From: Yponomeuta sedellus
Taxonomy: Eukaryota; Arthropoda; Insecta; Lepidoptera; Yponomeutidae
Assembly (NCBI GenBank): GCA_934045075.1
Contig: OW203729.1
Span: 11,792,611-11,856,610, forward strand
Reading direction: 5' to 3'
DNA: 64,000 nt
Positions 10,857-23,024 of this stretch are shown here, piece after piece. Below the pieces are notes generated by a model, which was given only the letters and a program-made list of their open reading frames with translations, did not search any database and was not told where the DNA came from. The translations under genes were made by a program, and so were the position numbers. Each line of letters starts with the position of its first letter. The stretch's first letter is position 1.

Positions 10857-12845
10857 TTTAATATTTATTTATTTATATTGCTTATTTATTTACTATAAAA
10901 ATATCAATGCCATCAGTAGATTCAAACAAGAAAAATATTAATCGATAATCATAAACAATCGAATCGATAACTTCATAGAACGTTACTGAATCGAGCTTTC
11001 AAAAGTTAATTAAGATATAGTGAAATAAACACAAGAAATAAAAAACTTCTTTACTAAATATCGATAACTTTTTCACTGAGGTAGGCGGAAACGCCCATCC
11101 CTATCGCCTTAAAAGAAACAACAAACTTATTATTGTGATTAAATTGATTATACTCAGGATTTATTAACTTTGAAACACGATTCTCAAATAATACTAAAGC
11201 AATGTTGCAATTCCAGTAGCACATACTTAAAATTCAAGCGAAAAAACCACTACAAAGTACACAAAACCGAGTCTTACCGATGCAAGCTGATGAAGGTGGT
11301 TTTGTTTTCTATTCTCCCGAATGGGTTTAACATCCCAATATTACACACGCCATTCCGATTTATTACGTATACTTCATACTATGAATATCCACTAAAATTC
11401 AGTTCAAATTGTCTTTAAAAAACACAAGCTTCTCGGAGACGACGCACTTCAACACCTCTTGTCTAACACACTGCCAAATCAAAGATAGCTGCTTGGCAGC
11501 CGACTACAAGCTATGTTTTTCTAGACCTCGCTAATTCGGCCGGCGCCGATTCTAGAACTATTATCCCTCGATGGATCTAGACGTGTCTTTTCTTCCAGGT
11601 TCAATGAGTAAACAACATATATATTAAACGGGTCTAGTCGCGATTATTTATTAGGTAAAACGTAATTACCTTATTTCCCAACGAAGTAAGGTTCAACGAG
11701 TAAACGACAATAAAGCTGTATGTTATTTTTATGTTCCTTAAATAATGTTAATAAGCAACCTAATTATATATATGAGTCGAGTTTATTTTCTGTTTCAAAC
11801 ATTCCTGTCGATATCAACTAAACTTTTACAACCCTATGCGACAAAATAATTTGACAGATAGGGTTGTAGCAAGCTGGAAATTGCCATTCTGACAACATAG
11901 CTTTCTTTCTATTTCTCAGAAGGAATCATTAGTGTGCGGGAGTGGTCTTATCTTTAACTTGATCTTTGTTCCTGCTGCCTTATTACGAACTGAACAGTAA
12001 AAGACAATATCTGAGAAATCCCCCTAACCTAAGGACGATCCTTATGGTGTTGCAACAACTTTTATGCAAAATATACCCAAAAATACCGACTTTCACCAAT
12101 ATACCTAAAAAAATACCGATAGTCTGAAAAACCAATAAAATATACAGAAAAAGTATTAAAATACCGATTCTGGTCACACTGGTCCACACTCTGGCATTGT
12201 CGCAAAAATTAATTTATTTTTTAGTTTTAAGGTTGATTAGACAATAAGTATAGGGTACGATGGGGCTGACATTGTCCCACCAGGACAAAAGTCCCGAAAT
12301 AAATAAAGATAAAAAAAGTGCTTTTTCATAAAGTGTGTTTGTCATTCTGCAGCATTAAGTGTCTGCCATGCTTACAAAATACTTCCTAGAAATTTAGAAC
12401 AAATAGTAAAAGAGGCGTATGGATACTTTTCCTATAGCACCAAGCGTCAAAAGGAATTTGTTGAGTTCACTGATGTCATTTTTTGACATCCTTGGTGGAG
12501 TTCCAAAATTTTGACTGACACTGAAAAGCATATACTATACTATTACGTCATTATGATAAAGGTGGCTATCACTGCATGCCTGTGCACAGGCATTGTTAAT
12601 AGTAGAATAATGAATTGAGCAGTGGATGGAACTGCAGTTGTTTTTTCAAGACCAGCATTTGACTGATCGCATCATTTCTTCAGAATTTTTGTATCATTGT
12701 TTTACTAATGATATAAACACGGATGTCAAAAAAAGACATCCGTGTATATAAACAAATTGTACTTTTACTTTTTAGACTGTATTTTGCCAATTGTCAACAA
12801 ATTTAACATAATTTTTCAAGGCGATTATCCGTGCATTGAAAGATT
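10857..12845. other. no gene; scattered short repeats
   Basis: Open frames here are short and have no recognisable motifs. A palindromic 'cggatgtcaaaaaaagacatccg' lies at 12719-12745 and a related 'gatgtcattttttgacatc' at 12471-12489. Both resemble the ends of the element at 23995-26180, so a degraded relative may have been here. A/T-rich 'ataccgat' repeats lie at 12080-12170. Confidence 0.45.
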
Positions 12846-15075
12846 ATATCGACACTGGAAAGGAAAAAATGCTAAACCGCCAAAATGTACTTGTGGGAAA
12901 TGATGTGATATAATGGGAAATCTTATTTTTATTTCTATTTGTGCTAGCTGGTTTATACAAAAGAAGACCGCGACTATTTTTTTAAGATCTAAATATTGTG
13001 ACTATTTGTAGGGTTATAGCTCGTTACGACTGGAAAATAAATGTCGCATAAGCAAAAAAATTGTGAAAAGTAAAAAAAAGTTAGTCAGGAAAAAAATGCT
13101 AATCTCCACTAAAAGTTGAGAATGCCTTAATTTAAAATATGCTATTAAGCTGTAAAAATCCTATACTCTTATACAAAAAATGCTGAATGACTTGAAATTA
13201 ACTAAATTTTGGAAAGGAAAATAGCTTAATGATGCGTTCTTATCTACATGCGCTAGATAAAAAAAACTTAAGAAGCGATGCCACATAATATTTTCAAGAA
13301 AAAAATCTTACTTGCTGAAACCACGTTATTATTAATGTAATTAAATGACTAAAAGCTATTTCATTAACTGGGTTGAAACAATCAAATTACTTAGCACGTA
13401 CAAAAACACGTACAGTGTTTTTTGGTTAAAAAACTATGCTTCATCGTTATTAATAAAAAATGCTATTGCTAAATGCTATATTTTGTCAAAAAACTGCTGT
13501 TAAGTTTTTAATCGAGTAACAAAGTCGAGCCAAATTTTGATTGTCATTAATAAAGAAAACAATTTTGTTTCATTTGGGTAATCACATTTATGATTTTAAT
13601 TAACACCTCAGGATAAATTTTAATTAAATACTTTGTATTAGGTAACAATAAAAATAGTTAACATCAATAGGTGGATGGGTGACGTCAAAAATTTATCATT
13701 TGGAAATAATAATTTAACAATTATTGTTAATCAACAATTTTTGAACTTTTCTAAAAAAACTTACAAATTGAATTAAATTTTTGTTAACTAAGGAACTCAC
13801 TTCTGTGATCAAACATAAACTTTGCTTGTATAAGTAATAGTAATTATTGTTTTTACTAGGACACCCTCCCTTCAATCAGTCTTACTAAGCTTACAAGTCT
13901 ACTTCTTATGGCACTTGGATATTAATTCTTAATCAATGCTCTATTTTTCTGTGTTTATTACTATAAATAAGTAAGTTTACTTACACAAAGCATAGCAACA
14001 TAAGATATGAGCTATTGCAGGAATTAAAGTAATGCTTTAACGAATGGACTCAAGCGTTTTTTCAATTTAAAATAACATATCTGCAAAGAATACAATAGAA
14101 AAGTACTAGGTAGTACAACAAAAACAAGATTAAACTAGTTGCACCATAATTGTCAGGATAGCTTAATTAAAATAAATGAGTCTTCTACTTCCATAAAACC
14201 AATCAGTCTTCGACATCCTCTATGTCTGTATCAGCCAAAACATCTTGAACATTTGCTGCATGGGGTAATGATTTATATTCTGAAACACATTTGGGGAATG
14301 GTTTTGTTGTTGCATAATTTTTCCAAATCAGAATATTTCTTCTTGGAAATAGGCAGTTTGGTTTTGTAGATTTTCTTCGGTATTGATTCAGCTTTGCTTA
14401 AGACCTCTACATTTTCGGCTTTACCTTCAACATTCATAGTACATTTAATCTTAATATGGTTCGGGAAACTTTTTTTTAGCGTAGCTATTCGGATTTTACT
14501 TATTTTTCCGGTGAGATAACCTTTAAAATACTTTTCGGTACTCGCATCCCAACCTTCAAAGTCTGTATGACATAATACCTTGACTTCGTAAGGTTTGGGA
14601 TTTTCCCAGCTAGAGCATATACAGTAGGCCATTGAGATGGTGCCCATACTCATACATATCTATCACTTTTGCTTAAGCGCTAAATAGTTTTTGAACAAGA
14701 GGAATTAGGTAATTAGTTCTAACAGTTCGATAATCAATAAAATTTCATTACAAAAGTGCTAAAGTAACAATTGTATTAGGATACGAGTCAACAAAAATAT
14801 GCTAATATCCGGGAAATAAAAGAACGTGGATAGCAAAAACAAACTTAAGTGACATAAGTTTGAAAGACACTAAAAATAGGGTGCTTTAGTCGCGTCAAGG
14901 GCGAAGATTTGAAAAATTCCTTATATTTTCAAAATACTTAAGCGCCAAAAAAGTGCTCTGATTACCTCGAAACTTACACAGATCGACGCAGAAAAAAAAA
15001 TCCTATCCAACCATATATATAATTCATTTTGACCAAAATGGCGCTTTAGCATTTTTTCCTTTCCAGTGTCGATAT
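12846..15075. mobile_element. 2.2-kb element with 35-bp terminal inverted repeats
   Basis: The left end 'atatcgacactggaaaggaa' continues through 'aaaatgctaaa'. Its reverse complement, with one mismatch, ends at 15075. The ends resemble those of non-autonomous DNA transposons. The interior is AT-rich with frequent 'aaatgct' motifs and no transposase frame. No certain target duplication was found beyond a 4-bp palindromic TCGA next to the CACTGG core, which could be chance. Confidence 0.65.
14273..14653 (-). CDS. unrecognised 126-codon frame inside the TIR element
   Basis: I do not recognise this protein. The frame is lysine-rich and mostly uninterrupted. It contains KYFKGYLTGKISKIRIATLK and a C-terminal ISKKKYSDLEKLCNNKTIPQ that looks like the end of small transposon-associated proteins of insects. 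No catalytic motif or membrane segment is visible. It may be a passenger gene fragment or an accidental frame. Confidence 0.35.
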   Translation of the reverse strand: MSMGTISMAYCICSSWENPKPYEVKVLCHTDFEGWDASTEKYFKGYLTGKISKIRIATLKKSFPNHIKIKCTMNVEGKAENVEVLSKAESIPKKIYKTKLPISKKKYSDLEKLCNNKTIPQMCFRI

Positions 15076-15561
15076 GATGATGCAACTGCACCTGTACCTG
15101 AAATGTACCTGTCAATTTTGGGTTGTTTTATGAAAATACATTATATAAAAAGTACTGACAACGTATTCACATTAGACCCAAAGTCTAGCATAAATTATTT
15201 GCCATTGACTGATATGTACTTAGGGATCCAAGTGGGTCGAGAATTAATTAAGCACAGGGGCAACATAAATATGAAAAACCAAATTGATGATTTTTTCAGA
15301 TTTAATTTGTTACAGTCTCCGAGTGGCTTACCCATTTCTACTGAAAAATTTTGGGTCGAAGTTGGGAAAATTTCTAACAGTAATGGTACTTTAAAATATG
15401 CAAATATTTCTAGTGTTAGTAAATCTCTGTTATGTTTACCCGTGTCTAATGCTGCCTGCGGGCGCATATTTTCTCAAATAAATTTAATAAAAACCGAACA
15501 AAGTAATATATCGTCGCTCTTTAACACTTATTTAGCAGAATTTAGCACAATAATTAGGTAA
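15076..15561 (+). pseudogene. hAT-family transposase C-terminal fragment
   Basis: The frame ends with the hAT C-terminal dimerisation region, LCLPVSNAACGRIFSQINLI followed by KTEQSNISSL, where family members have a conserved 'P.S.A..ER.FS..N.IKT' core. Upstream residues (DMYLGIQVGRELI, KFWVEVGKISNSNGTLKYAN) fit the preceding linker. The DDE core is absent; the TIR element ending at 15075 sits directly upstream and may have interrupted or replaced it. Confidence 0.7.
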
Positions 15562-16143
15562 ATTACTCAACATACGTATTATTATTATTTTGTCTATAAT
15601 TGATTGACCTGACAGATTGCATAATTATTATGATATTGACATGTAATATTTTCTTTTTGACATTTGTAAATTTGATTATTATTTCTACATTGGATTGTTA
15701 TTATGTACGGAGTCTTGACTTGTAATGAATATTACCAATAAATGATGTCTATGTCTATATTTAACAACAAAAATGTATCGTCAATTTTAAAAAACGAAGC
15801 AAGGCATAGAAACAGATGGAGGCTGTGTGGCTTTTAATCCAAATAGATTTTTAAAATATAATTCCAACATTTAAGTATTCTGATGATGAATAATAAGAAG
15901 TAAATAAAAAATGTTTTTATAATCAGTATTTTTATTGGCATATTTTCCCTGGCTCAGTCGGTATATTTCAGTATTTTTTCAAGATAATTCGGTATTTTTT
16001 ACCACTTTTTCACAAAAATAATCTGGTCACACTGGTCTTTAATCTGTGTTATTTATTAGGATTATTTATTATAATATATATTAAATTATAATAACAAATT
16101 ATAATTATAATATATATTAAAATATATTAATTTATTATTATTA
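15562..16143. other. AT-rich spacer
   Basis: No coding potential. It includes an (ata/tat)-rich tract at 16060-16140 that abuts the start of the duplicated POLR3B exon fragment. The 15-mer 'ctggtcacactggtc' (16023-16037) repeats one at 12170-12184. Confidence 0.5.
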
Positions 16144-16494
16144 GGATTAGTTAAACAGCACATTGATTCTTTCAACTATTTTATAAATGTTGAAATCATA
16201 AAAATTGTCCAAGCCAATGAGAAGGTGCTGTGTGATTCAGACCCTTTATTTTATGTGAAATACCTGAATGCCTATGTGGGCACGCCAGATGTGGACGATG
16301 GGTTCAATGAGACCCGGCAGACGACACCACATGAGTGCAGACTCCGAGACATGACTTACTCAGCACCCATCACTGTGGACATTGAGTACACTAGAGGCAA
16401 TCAGAGAGTTATTCGAAACAAACTTTTGATTGGACGGTAATTATCTATATTTCATAAATAGAACTTAAAAGTTGTTTGTAAGGACATCGCAAGA

Positions 16495-16694
16495 TATGCA
16501 GGCCTCGAGGCGCCCGCAGTTGGGTTTGCAACGGAAAATCAAATATATTAAATTAAACTCAAAAATGCATATTCACTTCACGGCTGTATTTTGAAATCTG
16601 ACAAATAAAGGAAAAAAACTGAAAAGCGTAAAACTAAATTCAAGTTACAAAAAATCATAAAATAAAATAAAATCCTCTGTAGAGAGCCGCCACA
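16495..16694 (-). repeat. 3' LTR of the Gypsy element
   Basis: Read on the minus strand it starts TGTGGCGGCTCTCTACAG just after a polypurine tract (AGAGGGGGAG at 16707-16698) and ends ...GCCTGCATA next to the host duplication. It is 200 bp long, the same size as the related LTRs at 28782 and 29394. Its first nine bases recur at 23582-23574. Confidence 0.82.
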
Positions 16695-16859
16695 GTACTC
16701 CCCCTCTAAATAAGAAAAAAATAATAATAAAAGAATGGTACCCCTGCTTACCCATAAACACAAAAAAAAAATCACTGTCACTTAACATATTTACAAAAAC
16801 GAAACTTTAATTTACCTCATTAATATAAACACCTTATATACAGAGTAACCCTATATACA

Positions 16860-18415
16860 AGGCAAACTTTCGCTACAAATTAAATCTAACTTTTGGTTTA
16901 ACTACTCTACCTGACCTTGTGACAGTAGTAGTAGTAGAACCGGTTGTGGTAGTGGGTGTAACAGGATTTGCCAAAACTTCTGAGTATAATTTGCAATTTG
17001 TAGGGTTTGATGAAATGTGATGGGGTGAATCTAAAAGAAAAGCAGGCTTCAATCGATCAACCGAAACAACTGAAGTTCGGCCAGGCATTTCCAAAGTGAA
17101 ATGTTTTTCTGTTTTGTTCAAAACCTTGTATGGGCCGTCATAATTTGGATTTAATGATTTATCTAGTCGATGCCGCATTTCTTAAACCAAATGGCATTCT
17201 CGGGTACTCAAATAGACCAAAAGGGGTTATTAAAGCGGTTTTTTCAATATCCTTTTCTGCAACTGGAATTTGGTGGTATGCTTTACATAAATCCAAACGG
17301 GTAAATATAACTTTGTTACCTAATAAACCTGTAAAATCATGTACCTACACGTGGTATGGAATAACAATCGGGTTTGGTGACTGCGTTTAATAGTCGATAG
17401 TCACCACAAGGTCTAATTTCTCCACCTTTCTTTGGGACTACGTGAAGTGGCGTGGCCCAAGGGCTCCTAGATGGACGACAGATACCTGTCTCTAACATGT
17501 AGTCAAATTCGCGTTTGACGCGCAGATAGCGATCAGGTGCGAGAGGTCGTGCTCGACTACTTAATGGTGGGCCTGTGGTCTCTATATGATGTACTATATT
17601 ATGTTTGGGTGGTGCCTTTAATGACAATGGTCGGGTGATATTTGGGTAATGGGTTAGTAGTTCATGATATGGATCGGATGTACTCACGGTTCTAATGGTA
17701 CCACTGTCACAACTTTCTATGCTCAGCCCGTTGATTGACAACTCGGTGACGCTGTCAATTATTCTGCGGTTGTGTAAATCTACTAGTAACCTGTGGTAAT
17801 GCAAAAAGTCTGCTCCTACTATAGAAGTTTTTACGTTGGCGATGATAAAAGTCCAATTGAAACTGCGTCGCAAACCGAAGTCCAGGTTTATAGTCCGCTG
17901 TCCGTATGTGTCTATGGGCGTATTATTTGCAGCATATAGCTTACATACTTCGCTTGCGACGGAATTTTTCTTGCCCCTTGATGCAATCACCGAGATAACT
18001 GCGCCGGTGTCTACGAGGAATTTTTCTCTTGTGTTTCTGTCATATAAACATAGGCGGTTGCTAATCACACCGATTAGCAACCGCCTATGTTTGCTAATCA
18101 CACTTCCGCCATGGTCGATGTCGCCTCTAGTTTTCCTTCTGCCTCTTGGCGCATGGTTCCTCACACTTTTCTGCTTTGTCTCCGTAGCGGTGGTGATAAT
18201 AACATAACCAATTGGGTCCTCCGTAATTGGCATGCCGACGTCCTCGTGAGTTCGACCGTGGCCTTCCCCTGGAGCTTGAGCGGTGTCGGTACGGTCGTCG
18301 ATCTTGTCCTCGTCGAAGTTCCGTGATCTCGAGCTTCATCTTGCTTATCTCTGTTGGTACTAGATCTATTTTGTCACCGGCCTTGTTGGGGTTGCTTATT
18401 GCTTAAAATACGCCC
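16860..18415 (-). pseudogene. Gypsy gag C-terminus/protease/RT fragment joined to integrase tail
   Basis: Reading leftward from 18415: gag C-terminal residues (KIDLVPTEISKMKLEITELR, then an Arg/Ser-rich tail), a Cys/His stretch (CYYHHRYGDKAEKCEEPC) and a frame change. Next comes the aspartic protease with FLVDTGAVISVIAS and VGADFLHYHRLLVDL. The start of reverse transcriptase follows (FDYMLETGICRPSRSPWATP, VVPKKGGEIRPCGDYRLLNA), with stops near 17337. A further frame gives LDLCKAYHQIPVAEKDIEKT and EYPRMPFGLRNA, and then an abrupt jump at about 17175 to the integrase C-terminal region (LDKSLNPNYDGPYKVL). The RT active site, RNase H and the integrase core have been deleted. Confidence 0.85.
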
Positions 18416-18493
18416 ATAGACTCTGGTGACACCTCGACGAATTTTATAAATACCGCTCACAATGGCTACAAAGAACGAAGAAACAGCGGCTAG

Positions 18494-18669
18494 ACTTGGA
18501 GGTGGTGGATTTCGCAGAAGCAGAAGCTTTGTATTACTCAAATCAACTTTATTAAAACACAATACAATAATAAAACATTCACAAAATATAAGACACGTAT
18601 TTTCTTTTTCGTTGTCTTGACAGAATCAATAAAAACATAGTCTTCTGTTGCTAGGTAACAACTTCAATA
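18494..18669 (-). repeat. Copia 3' LTR
   Basis: 176 bp; on the plus strand it starts 'acttggaggtggtgg' and ends 'aacaacttcaata'. The sequence is almost identical to the other LTR. Confidence 0.93.
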
Positions 18670-18676
18670 TCTCCTC

Positions 18677-21600
18677 TCAACAAAGACCTATGAGCTCTGT
18701 GATCTTTCTGATCCTCGGTCTTGCAAGTGGCTTAGTGAAAATATCTGCCAGCTGGTCTTCACTGGCTACCTTATCTACATTTAGCTCACCGCTAGTCACC
18801 AACTCTCTCACAAAGAAATGCCGTACCCGAATATGTTTAGTCCGTCGATGGAACTCGGGATTTTCAGCTAGCTTTATTGCAGCTTCATTGTCCACTCTTA
18901 AGCACGGAATCTTCTTGAGAGTAACAAGGTCACTTAAAAGCCGTGACAGCCATACAGTTTCCCTGGCTGCTTCACTTGCGGCTACAATTTCAGCCTCCGT
19001 AGTTGAAATTGCGACACTTGCCTGTCTTTGGCTTAACCACGAGATCGCTCCTCATGCATACATGCACAGCACTCCGCTGGTGGATCTTCCAGTGCTAATA
19101 TCTCCGGCATGATCAGCATCACTGTAGCATTCCAAGATGCCTTCCTTATAATGCTTCTTGTACATGATACCTAGGTCTGGCGTATATTGCAAATATCGCA
19201 TTATGCGCTTCAGTCGGACGCAGTCTGCTTCATCTGGTTTCTCCAGACTTCGCGAGACTATACTAACAGCATATGCAATATCAGGTCTAGTGCATACCAT
19301 CAAGTAAGCTAAAGCACCAACGATTTGCCTGTAGTTACTTTTCATGTATGTCATATCCACCTTCTCGCTATATGTACTCTCTTTTACAATAGGCGTCGAG
19401 ACCGGTTTACATCCATCCATTCCGAATCTCCGCAGGATTTTCTGTACATAAGATGTTTGGAATATTTTAATACCGTCTCCTCTGTTTTCTATTTCTATCC
19501 CAAGGAAATAGGACGCAGGTCTTGTGGTTATCTTGAACCGGCCATTGAGCTCCTTTATAAACTCGTCTATCAGCTGCTGACTGGAGCCAGCGACCAGGCC
19601 GTCATCCACATATAAAGCCACTATGACTTTTCCACATTCTTTCTCACTTATCAAAAGACAAGGATCCGCCTCACTTGTTTTGAAGCCAATCTCTTTGAAG
19701 AAGTCTAAAATGCATCGGTTCCAGCATCGAGGTGCTTGCTTTAACCCATAAAGACTCTTCCGTAAAAGACAAACTCGACCAGAGCCGTCGTCGTAACCTT
19801 CCGGTTGTCTCATGAAAATCTCTTCATTCAGAGAGCCATATAAAAAGGCAGTCGAGACATCAAACTGCAGCATCGCCATTCCTTCGCTAGCTGCTACACT
19901 GAGCACAGAGCGAACGGTCCCCATTCTGGTAACCGGGCTAAATGTCTGCTCATAGTCTACACCTTTTTTCTGATAAAAACCTTTGATGACTAGTCTTGCC
20001 TTGTATTTATCAATAGAGCCATCAGCGTTCATCTTTACTCGAAATACCCACTTGCATGGTAAAGCTTTTCTTCCCTTAGGCAGACTTACGAGCTTCCATG
20101 TGTCATTTTCGTTTAAAGATGTAATCTCATTATCCATGGCTTTTTCCCATAGATCTTTCTCTGGGCTTCTAATCGCATCCTTATGCGAAGTTGGCTCGTT
20201 GTATCCCATGATAACATTCAGAACAAAGTCTTTGAATCGATCTGGAGGGCGTAGCGTAGAACGGTCACGAAGTATCATACGTTCCAGGAACTCATCTTCA
20301 TGATCATCTTGTTCGTGTCCATGTTCCACATGATTGTCTACACCATCAACAACATTCCGTTCCAGGAACTCATCTTCATAATCATCTTGTTAGTGTCCAT
20401 GTTCCACATGATTGTCTACACCATCAACATCATTCCCCCCCGATTCAACAGATTGTTCAGGTAAAATGTTGTGAGCATCGTGGAACTCTTCACCGACACT
20501 TATATGTTCTTCATCCACTCCAATATCACGACCATCAGTTTCTTCGAATCTTTCCCTGTTGGACACACCTGGAACATTTTCTTCATTATTAGTCAAACTA
20601 CTTCTAACAGGAACTACTTCAATCTCATTTTCCTGATCGCAGACTGGCTTAGAGTCTCGTTCATGAATTGAAGTCTCTAGCACCTTTTCATTAAAGACTA
20701 CATCTCTGGACCTCACCAGCGAATTCTGCTCTTGATTCCAGAGTCTGTACCCGTCATCATTGTCGTAGCCAATTAAAATACAACGTGTAGCCTTCTTATG
20801 TAGTTTCTTTCTCCTCTGCTTCGGAACATGCGCATAGCAATTGGAGCCAATTATCCTCAAGTGCTTTATTTGAGGCTTCCTGTTTAGCCAAAGCTCATAA
20901 GGCGACTTGTGTTCTACCAAAGTTGGTCCTGTCCTGTTTAATATGTACACAGCAGTGTTAACCATCTCTGCCCATAGATTTTGAGGAATTGCTTCATGCG
21001 CGTACATCATTGCTCTAGCAGATTCGACAAGAGTTCGGTTCTCTCTTTCACTACAGCCATTTTGTTCCGGGGTGTACGGCATTATGAGTCTCTGCTTTGT
21101 TCCGGACTGTCAAGTAGATCTCGTACTCTTTTATTGTCATATTCACCCCCATTGTCACTTAAAAGCTCCTTTACACTGTGCCCCGCATTCTTAGCCTCAG
21201 ACAGCATCAGTTTTAGCTTTAGATAGACGTCGGATTTATTTTTCAGAAAATACACATACCTGTACCGTGTATACTCATCTTTAAATAATACAAAGTAGCG
21301 ATATCCCGAGATACTTGCAGGAAAGGGACCACAGACGTCAGAGTGTATGCGCTCACCAGGCACCGTAGCTTTTTCGCGAACACCAAATGGTTGCCTGTGC
21401 GCTTTCCCAAAGATACAGCCTTCGCATAGTTCTCCACTGTTTGACGTCTTTACTCCTAGCTCCTTCTCTATCAATCGTTTGACATGTTTCTTGTCTTGGT
21501 GTCCCAACCGCTCATGGTATAGTTGGAGCGTATCTCCATGCTCAATTGAGTTTACTGTAACAGCAGGGCGTACGGCTTTGCACTCTATTTTGTACAAACC

Positions 21601-22812
21601 TCCATATCTTTGCCTTGTTCCTGTTACAACAATCCTACCATTCATCTTCATGGAACAATTTGTAACCCGCGACTCAAATACGCTCGTAGGGTTTTTATCC
21701 TGTGAACTAAGCACAGAAAAGAGGTTCTTGCTAATCTGGGGAACATACCAAACATCTCTTAAAAAGAGGTTCTCAATCCGTCCTTTAACATTGGCTTCTA
21801 CATGCACTGTGCCTTTCCCAACAGCCTTAATCATGTTTCCATCCGCCGTAGTTACTGTGTGAACTTCACCAAAGTGTTCAAAATCTTGGAACAGATCTCT
21901 TCGCATTGTGACATGGTGAGTGGCCCCGTTGTCCACATACCAATCATCACGATCATTGCCAGAATCCGTCGAATTCACCATTAGTAACATCATGTTAGAA
22001 CTATGAGCTTTATTTTCCTTCTCCTTGATCCCAGTTTTTGGGCAATCCTTTTTAAAATGACCAGGCTCCTTGCAAATAAAGCATTTGTACTTTTTCTTTG
22101 TCCCTTGATCTCTTTGGTCATATCCCTTAGCAACCTTTTTATTTGTCTTCACATAAAGCGCTGTCTCACTTGATTCAGCATCAGCCATCTTAGCATTAAG
22201 CGCTTTTTCATGTGCACACAACTGGCTCGTAATGATATCTACTGTCCTATCCTTCTTTGACATTAACAGCCAACTCGACTTGAACGAGAAATAAGTTTCA
22301 GGCAACGTATCAAGGATCTTACAAATCAAGAGGACTTCAGGTAACTCTACCTTTTCTTCTTTTAGTAACTCTTCCTTCAAACTATGCCACAAGTTCTTTA
22401 ATTTCGATACATGAGTCGACATGTCATCTGACGGATCCCTCTTAAGCTTGAAGAAGTCCAAACATATATCATAGAGACGGCCCTCGTTAGGTCCCTCATA
22501 CAATCTATGGAGTTCATTCCAAACTTCTTTCGGAGTGGACAATCTAATTACTTTGCCAAGCGTCTCGTCTGTCACATTGTTAGTTATCAAGAGCAGGGCT
22601 GTACTCTCTAACTTCACAAATTCACGTAGACTTCTTTTGTACAGTTCTATTGCAGCGTCTCCGCTTCCCTCTTCAGGTCTAGCTGGACTTTGTGTTTTAC
22701 CTTCCACAATATCCATGAGTCCGTCCATACCTCTCAGCAAGGCTACCATCCGGTACTTCCATGATATCCAATTGTGGCCGTCAAGTTTTACAATTTGAAT
22801 TTTTGAAAGCTC
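18677..22812 (-). pseudogene. Copia polyprotein (gag-protease-integrase-RT-RNase H), three lesions
   Basis: Start chosen at 22812 (MELSKIQIVKLDG), after the primer site. Order: gag (NWISWKYRMVALLRGMDGLM), zinc knuckle CFICKEPGHFKKDC, protease WYVDNGATHHVT, and integrase HH-CC (GELCEGCIFGKAH) with catalytic parts HSDVCGPFP and LLSDNGGEY. A one-base frameshift near 21100 follows. The other frame resumes with MPYTPEQNGCSERENRTLVE and ends in a TAA at 20392-20390. The RT (DVSTAFLYGSLNEEIFMRQP, active-site LYVDDGLVAG) runs 20329-19055 and ends in a TGA at 19054-19052. RNase H continues (AISWLSQRQASVAIST, VDNEAAIKLAENPEFH) to a natural stop at 18677. A 78-bp in-frame tandem duplication (20281-20358 and 20359-20436) accompanies the TAA. 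Confidence 0.93.
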
Positions 22813-22848
22813 CATTTCTCTTAAACTTCTGGGTCTGGGCCCATAACC

Positions 22849-23024
22849 ACTTGGAGGTGGTGGATTTCGCAGAAGCAAAAGCTTTGTATTACTCAAATCA
22901 ACTTTATTAAAACACAATACAATAATAAAACATTCACAAAATATAAGACACGTATTTTCTTTTTCGTTGTCTTGACAGAATCAATAAAAACATAGTCTTC
23001 TGTTGCTAGGTAACAACTTCAATA
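22849..23024 (-). repeat. Copia 5' LTR
   Basis: Right-hand 176-bp LTR, followed on the minus strand by the primer-binding site. A TATA-like 'aaaatataag' region lies inside. Confidence 0.93.

Larger units (their letters stand above)
18494..23024 (-). mobile_element. Copia LTR retrotransposon, 4.5 kb, inserted in Gypsy gag
   Basis: Two 176-bp LTRs (18494-18669 and 22849-23024) differ at very few positions. The flanking duplication is GCTAG. After the 5' LTR (right side, minus strand) comes GGTTATGGGCCCAGAC, the initiator-tRNA-Met-type primer site of insect Copia. A purine-rich GAGAGGAGA precedes the 3' LTR. One polyprotein gene lies between. Near-identical LTRs imply recent insertion, yet the coding region already has three lesions. 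Confidence 0.95.

Noticed and set aside
11170..11418. 82-codon frame
   Set aside because: No motif, no splice context, composition like the surrounding non-coding DNA.
12170..16037. Exact 15-mer 'ctggtcacactggtc' at 12170-12184 and 16023-16037 as a target duplication of a 3.8-kb element
   Set aside because: Too long for known DNA-transposon duplications, and no matching terminal repeats directly inside; kept only as a repeat note.
16225..16440. Second functional POLR3B gene
   Set aside because: Only one exon fragment without an acceptor, split by a retroelement; no other exons accompany it.
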